Below are positions 59,406 to 64,000 of a stretch of 64,000 nt of DNA, in pieces. Each line of letters starts with the position of its first letter. Positions within the stretch are counted from its first letter, which is position 1. Position numbers and translations under genes: made by a program. Under the pieces are notes generated by a model, which was given only the letters and a program-made list of their open reading frames with translations, was not told the origin of the DNA and did not search any database. Origin of the DNA: Competibacter_A sp037045685. GTDB taxonomy: Bacteria; Pseudomonadota; Gammaproteobacteria; Competibacterales; Competibacteraceae. Location: NCBI GenBank assembly GCA_037045685.1, contig JBAOII010000030.1, positions 124,001-188,000 of the forward strand, written 5' to 3'.

Positions 59406-61358
59406 TCAGTTCAATTCGTGCAGCAAGCCCGATTTGAAAGCGAGGCTCGCCCCTTCGTACACGCTGATAGCCTCTTCGACGGCGGCGGGATCGTCGGCCG
59501 TCGGTCGCGTGGTGAGCGAGTTCCAATCCACGGTCTCCACCCGCACCCGCCGGCCGGGTTCGAGAACGACGAGCTTGTCGTTTTCCAGATAGCCCACGGT
59601 CTGGTAGGTGCTGATCAGCGCGTGTTCTTTGCCGGGCGGCAGCCGGTTGATATCGTGGCCGACGAATTTGCTGGCGTAGGACCAGTTCAGCAAGCCGAGC
59701 AGGGTCGGCGGGATGTCGATCTGCGCGATCAATCGCTCGTCGCGGGCCGGCGGGAACAGCTTGGGCGCGTAAATCAGCAGCGGAATGCGGTAGCGCGCCA
59801 GCGGCAGATCGGTTTTGCCGGCCGCCGATGCCTGATGGTCGGCCACGATGACGAAGACCGTGTTGTCGAACCAGGGCTTGCTGGCGGCGCGCGCCAGAAA
59901 ATCCCCCAGCGCCCAGTCGGCGTATTTGACCGCCCCGTCGCGCCCGGTCTTGGAGGGGATGTCGATCCGGCCTTCCGGGTAGGTATAGGGTCGGTGGTTC
60001 GACGTGGTCATGATGTGGGCGAAGAACGGCTTGCCGGCGGCGTGGTCCGCGTCGAAGGTTTCCAGCGCCTTGGTGAAAAGGTCTTCGTCGGCGATTCCCC
60101 AGACGTTCTCGTGGTGAACCTTGTTCTTATCAACGGCCAGGCGGTCGATCACCTCATAACCGTTGTGACTGAAGAACTCGTTCATGTTGTCGAAGTAACC
60201 GTAGCCGCCGTAAATGAACGCGCTGGTATAGCCTTTGGCGTTGAAAACCGATGCCAGAGAGAACAGATGGTCGTTGTGCGGACGACGCACGATGGCGTTG
60301 CCCGGCGTGGGCGGCACCGACAACGCCAGCGCCTCCAGCCCGCGCACGGTGCGGGTTCCCGAGGCGAAGGCGCGGGGAAAGAACAGGCTTTCCCGCGTCA
60401 GGCGGTCCAAGGTCGGCGTGAGATGTTTCGGGCTGCCGAAGGTTTGCATGAAGTCGGCGCTCATGCTCTCCATGCAGACCAGCACCACGTTGGGGCGAAG
60501 TTCGGGTCCCTGCGATACGATCTGATAGGCCAGTTCGTGCGGGTTGGCGCTAAGCGGCTTGCCGCCCGTCAACAGCATTTCCTCCCGCAGCCGTGCGTAG
60601 ACCGCCGTTTCCGGCAGCGTTCGGTAATACCGCGCGTAGTCGAGTTCGTTGTCCTTGAAAGCGCGCACGAACTCGAACGGTCCGTTGCCGGCAATCTCGC
60701 GGGCGTAGGCGTTCGGGATGTCGTCGCGGGCATCGCCGGAGACGGTGGCCAGCAGGCCGGCCGCCAGCAGCGCATGGGCGGCGAACCAGGCCAATCGGGA
60801 TTTCAGCGGGGTTTCGGTCGTCAAGCGCCGCGCGATCCGCCGGCGGAAGGCGAGCGTGGCCAGCAGCGACAGACCGCCGAGCGCACTCAGAATCCAGCCG
60901 ATCGGATAAGATTCGCGGATGTTGCCGATCACCTCGGTGGTGTAGACCAAATAATCGACCGCGATGAAGTTGAAGCGGGACGAGAACTCGGTCCAGAAAA
61001 ACCATTCCGACGCAGCGCCGAACAGCAAGGCGAACAGCCCGCCGGCCGCCGCCAGCAATACCGCTACTCGGGTGGAGCGAAACCGGGTCCAGCGTTCCGG
61101 CAGCGCGAGCAGCAGCAGGCCGAAGGGCAGGGCGAGCAGCAGCGCGACCGTCAGATCGTACAGCAGGCCCAGCGACGCGACGTGCAGGAGCGTCCCGGCC
61201 GTCCAGTCGGCATCGCTCCCCACGCGCAGCGCCAGCGCCAACCGCGTCAGGGTAAACAGCAGAATCGTGGTGGCGATGGCGTCCAGCACGAGACCATAAC
61301 GTCCCGCTGGACGCCATCTGGGGGTAAATCGATTCTGATCGGTTTGGTTTGGAGTCAC
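59406..61358 (-). CDS. LtaS-like sulfatase-fold phosphoglycerol/phosphoethanolamine transferase
   Basis: A 650-residue inner-membrane protein with about five N-terminal membrane helices (residues about 22-185) and a periplasmic alkaline-phosphatase-superfamily domain. The domain starts NVVLVCMESMSADFMQTFGS (metal-binding Glu/Ser, near 290), contains the nucleophile region FASGTRTVRGLEALALS (Thr near 341), VIVADHQAS near 509 and later metal ligands. It resembles lipoteichoic-acid synthases and OpgB-type phosphoglycerol transferases, which modify membrane glycans. The start is GTG 61358, four bases after the leuA stop, with GGGAG upstream; it is therefore probably read with leuA. Substrate unknown. 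Confidence 0.88.
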   Translation of the reverse strand: MTPNQTDQNRFTPRWRPAGRYGLVLDAIATTILLFTLTRLALALRVGSDADWTAGTLLHVASLGLLYDLTVALLLALPFGLLLLALPERWTRFRSTRVAVLLAAAGGLFALLFGAASEWFFWTEFSSRFNFIAVDYLVYTTEVIGNIRESYPIGWILSALGGLSLLATLAFRRRIARRLTTETPLKSRLAWFAAHALLAAGLLATVSGDARDDIPNAYAREIAGNGPFEFVRAFKDNELDYARYYRTLPETAVYARLREEMLLTGGKPLSANPHELAYQIVSQGPELRPNVVLVCMESMSADFMQTFGSPKHLTPTLDRLTRESLFFPRAFASGTRTVRGLEALALSVPPTPGNAIVRRPHNDHLFSLASVFNAKGYTSAFIYGGYGYFDNMNEFFSHNGYEVIDRLAVDKNKVHHENVWGIADEDLFTKALETFDADHAAGKPFFAHIMTTSNHRPYTYPEGRIDIPSKTGRDGAVKYADWALGDFLARAASKPWFDNTVFVIVADHQASAAGKTDLPLARYRIPLLIYAPKLFPPARDERLIAQIDIPPTLLGLLNWSYASKFVGHDINRLPPGKEHALISTYQTVGYLENDKLVVLEPGRRVRVETVDWNSLTTRPTADDPAAVEEAISVYEGASLAFKSGLLHELN

Positions 61359-61362
61359 CCGC

Positions 61363-63108
61363 TCACGCTCCCAGGCCAGCGACCCGCCGGCTTGGCCCGG
61401 CGTTCTCGTCGGCTTCGCCCGGCGCTTGGCGCAAGGCCCGGTTGACGGCGCTGACCACCGCGTTCAGGGAGGCAGTGACGATGTTGCTGTCGATGCCGAC
61501 GCCGAACAGCGAGGCTGGATCGCCATCCATGCGCACTTCGACGTAGGACACGGCGGTGGCGTTGGCGCCGACGCCGATGGCGTGCTCGTGATAATCCACC
61601 ACCCGCACATCCAGCCCGCAATGCCGGTTCAGGGCATCGGTAAAGGCGTCGATGGGACCGTTACCCTTGCCGGAAATCAGCCGCTCCCGCCCGCGCTCGC
61701 GAACCGTCGCGGTCAGTTTGCGCACGCCGCTGGCGTGGCTGTCGGGAATGGTGCGATGCTCGACAAAGCGGTACGGTTCCGCCGGTTGCAGATATTCCGC
61801 CTCGAATGCCGCCCAAATATCGGCCGAGGTGAGTTCCTTGCCGGTGGCATCGGCGATGGCCTGCACCCGCTGGCTGAACTCGATCTGCAAGCGGCGCGGC
61901 AGCCGCAATCCGTGGTCCTTCTCCAGCAGATAGGAAATGCCGCCCTTGCCGGACTGGCTGTTGACCCGGATCACCGCCTCGTAGCTGCGGCCCAAGTCGG
62001 TCGGATCGACGGGCAGATAGGGCACTTCCCAGCGCGGGTCGCCGGCCGCCCAGCGCCGTTCCTGCGCGGCGAAGCCTTTCTTGATCGCGTCCTGGTGCGA
62101 GCCGGAAAAGGCGGTGAACACCAGATCGCCGGCGTAGGGATGGCGGGGGTGCACCGGGATCTGATTGCAGTACTCGGCGGTGCGGACGATTTCGTCCATG
62201 ACTGAGAAATCCAGGCCCGGATCGATGCCTTGGCTATAGAGGTTCAAGGCCAGCGTGACCAGATCGACGTTGCCGGTGCGTTCGCCGTTACCGAACAGGC
62301 AGCCCTCGACCCGGTCGGCGCCGGCCATCTGCGCCAGCTCGGCGGCGGCGACAGCGGTGCCCCGGTCGTTGTGCGGATGCACGCTGATCACGACCGCATC
62401 GCGGCGCGAAAGATGGCGGCAGAACCACTCGATCTGGTCGGCGTAGACGTTCGGGGTCGCCACTTCGACGGTCGCCGGCAGGTTGAGGATGGCTTTGCGC
62501 GCCGGCGTGGGTTGCCAGATGTCCAGCACCGCCTCGCAAACCTCCAGCGCGAAATCGAGTTCGGTAAAGCAGAAGGTTTCCGGCGAATACTCGAAGGTCC
62601 ATGCGGTGTCCGGCTGTTCGGCGGCGCATTCGGCGAACAGGCGCGCGCCGAAGCGGGCCAGCTCGATCAGGCCGGGCCGGTCCAGGCCGAACACCACTTC
62701 GCGGAAAATCGGCGCGGTGGCGTTGTAGAGGTGCGGGATGGCGCGCTTGACGCCCTTCAAGCTGGCGAAGGTACGGCGGATCAAATCCTCGCGCGATTGC
62801 GTCAGCGCTTGCACCGCCACATCGTCCGGGACCCGGCCGCCTTCGATCAGGCCGCGCACGAAGTCGAAGTCGGTTTGCGAGGCGGACGGGAAGGCGACTT
62901 CGATTTCCTTGAAGCCCATCCGCACCAGCAGATCGAAATAACGGCGCTTGCGCTCGCCGTCCATGGGTTCGATCAGCGCTTGGTTACCGTCGCGCAAGTC
63001 CGAACTGCACCAGCGCGGCGCGCGGGTGATGGCGCGCGCGGGCCATTGCCGGTCGGGCAACTGGACGGGTGGAAAGGGGCGATATTTGCGGGTGATGTCG
63101 GCGTGCAT
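61363..63108 (-). CDS. leuA: 2-Isopropylmalate synthase, LeuA2 type
   Basis: First enzyme of leucine synthesis: 2-oxoisovalerate plus acetyl-CoA to 2-isopropylmalate. The 581-residue protein has SSDLRDGNQALIEPMDGERK near 36, EIEVAFPSASQTDFDF, the metal and substrate motif VISVHPHNDRGTAVAAAELA near 237, GCLFGNGERTGNVDL, and the C-terminal regulatory domain (NGPIDAFTDALNRH, about 492) that binds leucine. The length and domain pattern are those of the LeuA2 subgroup (as in actinobacteria), longer than E. coli LeuA. ATG 63108 (MHADITRKY) has AGAGGA upstream and matches the family; a longer frame to 63147 is rejected. A leucine-rich leader frame precedes it. Confidence 0.95.
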   Translation of the reverse strand: MHADITRKYRPFPPVQLPDRQWPARAITRAPRWCSSDLRDGNQALIEPMDGERKRRYFDLLVRMGFKEIEVAFPSASQTDFDFVRGLIEGGRVPDDVAVQALTQSREDLIRRTFASLKGVKRAIPHLYNATAPIFREVVFGLDRPGLIELARFGARLFAECAAEQPDTAWTFEYSPETFCFTELDFALEVCEAVLDIWQPTPARKAILNLPATVEVATPNVYADQIEWFCRHLSRRDAVVISVHPHNDRGTAVAAAELAQMAGADRVEGCLFGNGERTGNVDLVTLALNLYSQGIDPGLDFSVMDEIVRTAEYCNQIPVHPRHPYAGDLVFTAFSGSHQDAIKKGFAAQERRWAAGDPRWEVPYLPVDPTDLGRSYEAVIRVNSQSGKGGISYLLEKDHGLRLPRRLQIEFSQRVQAIADATGKELTSADIWAAFEAEYLQPAEPYRFVEHRTIPDSHASGVRKLTATVRERGRERLISGKGNGPIDAFTDALNRHCGLDVRVVDYHEHAIGVGANATAVSYVEVRMDGDPASLFGVGIDSNIVTASLNAVVSAVNRALRQAPGEADENAGPSRRVAGLGA

Positions 63109-63191
63109 GATGAAGTTCCTCTCTCTCGACGGTGTTTTCGGGGTCACTGCTCGGAGGCGAACACGGCGCGGCTACGGCCGCCGGACCGCCG

Positions 63192-63314
63192 CTAGGCCCG
63201 ACGACCGCAACGTAGTCGCAGCAGGGCGAGGGAGAGGGCGGGCGCAAAAAAGGCGCGGCAAACGCTGGAAGGAACGTCAAGAAGAATAAAGCGGGATCGG
63301 TGCGGGTCAGACAT
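63192..63314 (-). CDS. Candidate leucine-rich leader peptide of leuA
   Basis: A 40-codon frame with a GAGGA ribosome-binding site nine bases before its ATG (63314). Its second half is ALSLALLRLRC: six leucine codons within nine residues, using CTC, CTG and CTA, besides CTT CTT earlier. It stops 83 bases before leuA, followed by GC-rich self-complementary sequence. This is the layout of ribosome-mediated attenuation as known for leu operons, where leucine starvation stalls the ribosome. No clear terminator with a T-run was found, so the mechanism is unproven. Confidence 0.6.
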   Translation of the reverse strand: MSDPHRSRFILLDVPSSVCRAFFAPALSLALLRLRCGRRA

Positions 63315-63449
63315 GAACGGCAATCCTCGGCGAACGGTCAAGAAACGATGGCGACTTGCAAAGCCCAGCCCCGGCGCTCCAATCAGGAGGCCGGGTGACT
63401 CAGTCGCAGCTCGAACCGTTCGGGGGATTGCGCGTTCATAATGGAAACA

Positions 63450-63478
63450 AATTAACCCAAGCGATGATTCCAGGTCAA
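63450..63478 (-). promoter_or_regulatory. Possible promoter of the leuA transcript
   Basis: On the minus strand TTGACC (63478-63473) and TTAATT (63455-63450) are spaced by 17 bases. The start would lie about 130 bases before the leader ATG. The -35 differs by one base from consensus; the -10 is weak. Confidence 0.45.
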
Positions 63479-63567
63479 GCCAGGATGTGAATCGTTATCA
63501 TTTTGGCCTCTGCGGAAACTGCAAACCCGGTTTGTGCCTTTCCCCATCACCCAACGAGGATTCGTTT

Positions 63568-64000
63568 ATGTCCGATCAACCGCACGCTCTGCAAACCGTC
63601 ACGGTCTGGGATCTGCCGACCCGACTGTTCCACTGGACTTTGGTCGCGCTGATGATCTTCCAATGGCTGACCGCCGAGTTCGGTTCGGCCATGGATTGGC
63701 ATGTTTGGGGCGGCTACGCGATCCTGGCGCTGGTGCTGTTTCGGCTGATCTGGGGCTTCGTCGGCAGCGACACGGTTCGCTTCCGCGATTTCGTGCGCGG
63801 ACCGGGGACGGCGTTGGGGTACGTCAAGGCCTTGCTGCGCGGCGAAACGCCGCTCTATCTCGGCCACAATCCCATGGGGGGCTGGTCCATCGTGGCGATG
63901 CTGGTGTTGCTGCTGGTCCAGGCGGGCACCGGCCTGTTCGCCAACGACGACATCACCATAGAAGGGCCTTTGTACGCATGGGTGTCGAAGGGAACCAGCG
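63568..64000 (+). CDS. Cytochrome b561-type di-haem membrane protein, 3' end outside the window
   Basis: The first 144 residues of an inner-membrane b-type cytochrome. VWDLPTRLFHWTLVALMIF near residue 13 holds a haem-ligand His (H22), AMDWHVWGGYAILALVLFRL near 41 the second, and GHNPMGGWSIVAMLVLLLVQ begins the third helix. This is the b561/Ni-Fe-hydrogenase b subunit family that takes electrons from or to a partner in the periplasm. GAGGA lies eight bases before ATG 63568. The gene runs off the window, so length and C-terminal cytochrome domain (if any) cannot be seen. Confidence 0.9.
   Translation, partial: MSDQPHALQTVTVWDLPTRLFHWTLVALMIFQWLTAEFGSAMDWHVWGGYAILALVLFRLIWGFVGSDTVRFRDFVRGPGTALGYVKALLRGETPLYLGHNPMGGWSIVAMLVLLLVQAGTGLFANDDITIEGPLYAWVSKGTS

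Overview
The window looks like chromosomal DNA of a high-GC gammaproteobacterium. Evidence for this is the prmA-dusB-fis order, the smc-zipA-ligA order (ZipA is a gammaproteobacterial division protein), the yciB-yciI-bolA group, and a Pil-Chp chemosensory cluster beside gshB and tonB. A perfect CIRCE operator before groES-groEL means the strain should carry HrcA. I cannot name the genus; a Competibacteraceae/Chromatiales-like organism would fit, but that is a guess.

Layout. 1-8 kb (all minus strand): a DAHP synthase cut by the window edge, a HAD phosphatase, fis, dusB and prmA; an AT-richer island with one unusual protein (TIKI/ChaN-like, acidic repeat tail); then aroQ-accB-accC. 8-24 kb: an exopolysaccharide locus, almost all minus strand, with Wza-like export lipoprotein, Wzc-like tyrosine autokinase, MurJ/Wzx-type flippase, four glycosyltransferases, a CapK-like adenylate-forming protein, an EpsG/Wzy-like polymerase and a WecA-like initiating transferase. 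A secreted beta-helix polysaccharide-lyase-like gene sits in it on the plus strand. 24-31 kb: dsbD-cutA divergent from groES-groEL, then a TonB-like gene and gshB. 31-40 kb: Pil-Chp signalling genes pilI, pilJ, a 1665-residue ChpA-like hybrid kinase with four Hpt domains, and a ChpC/CheW-like gene. 40-55 kb: housekeeping (smc, zipA, ligA, a parvulin, bolA, yciI, yciB, a Sua5/YciO protein, an M50 protease, trpS, scpA, scpB, rluB, yciK, a squalene/phytoene-synthase-like protein). 55-59.3 kb: small and poorly known genes, including an EF-hand protein, a zincin-like protein and a small exported protein. 59.4-64 kb: an LtaS-like sulfatase-fold enzyme downstream of leuA, a candidate leucine leader peptide, and a cytochrome b561 gene cut by the window end.

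How it works together. The polysaccharide locus would start a chain on undecaprenyl phosphate (WecA-like), extend it (glycosyltransferases), flip it (MurJ/Wzx-like), polymerise it (EpsG-like) and export it under Wzc/Wza control. The Pil-Chp genes would control type IV pili. Both chromosome-condensation modules (smc and scpAB) are present but separate.

Most important caution: several genes are split by single-base shifts (wecA-like, wzy-like, two glycosyltransferases, tonB, the small exported protein). Protein similarity runs straight across each break and most are consistent with one extra base, often in a short homopolymer. Consensus sequence error is at least as likely as true gene decay. 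The best candidates for new biology are the zincin/exported-protein pair, the TIKI-like protein, the leucine-rich leader before leuA, and the reduced Pil-Chp cluster.
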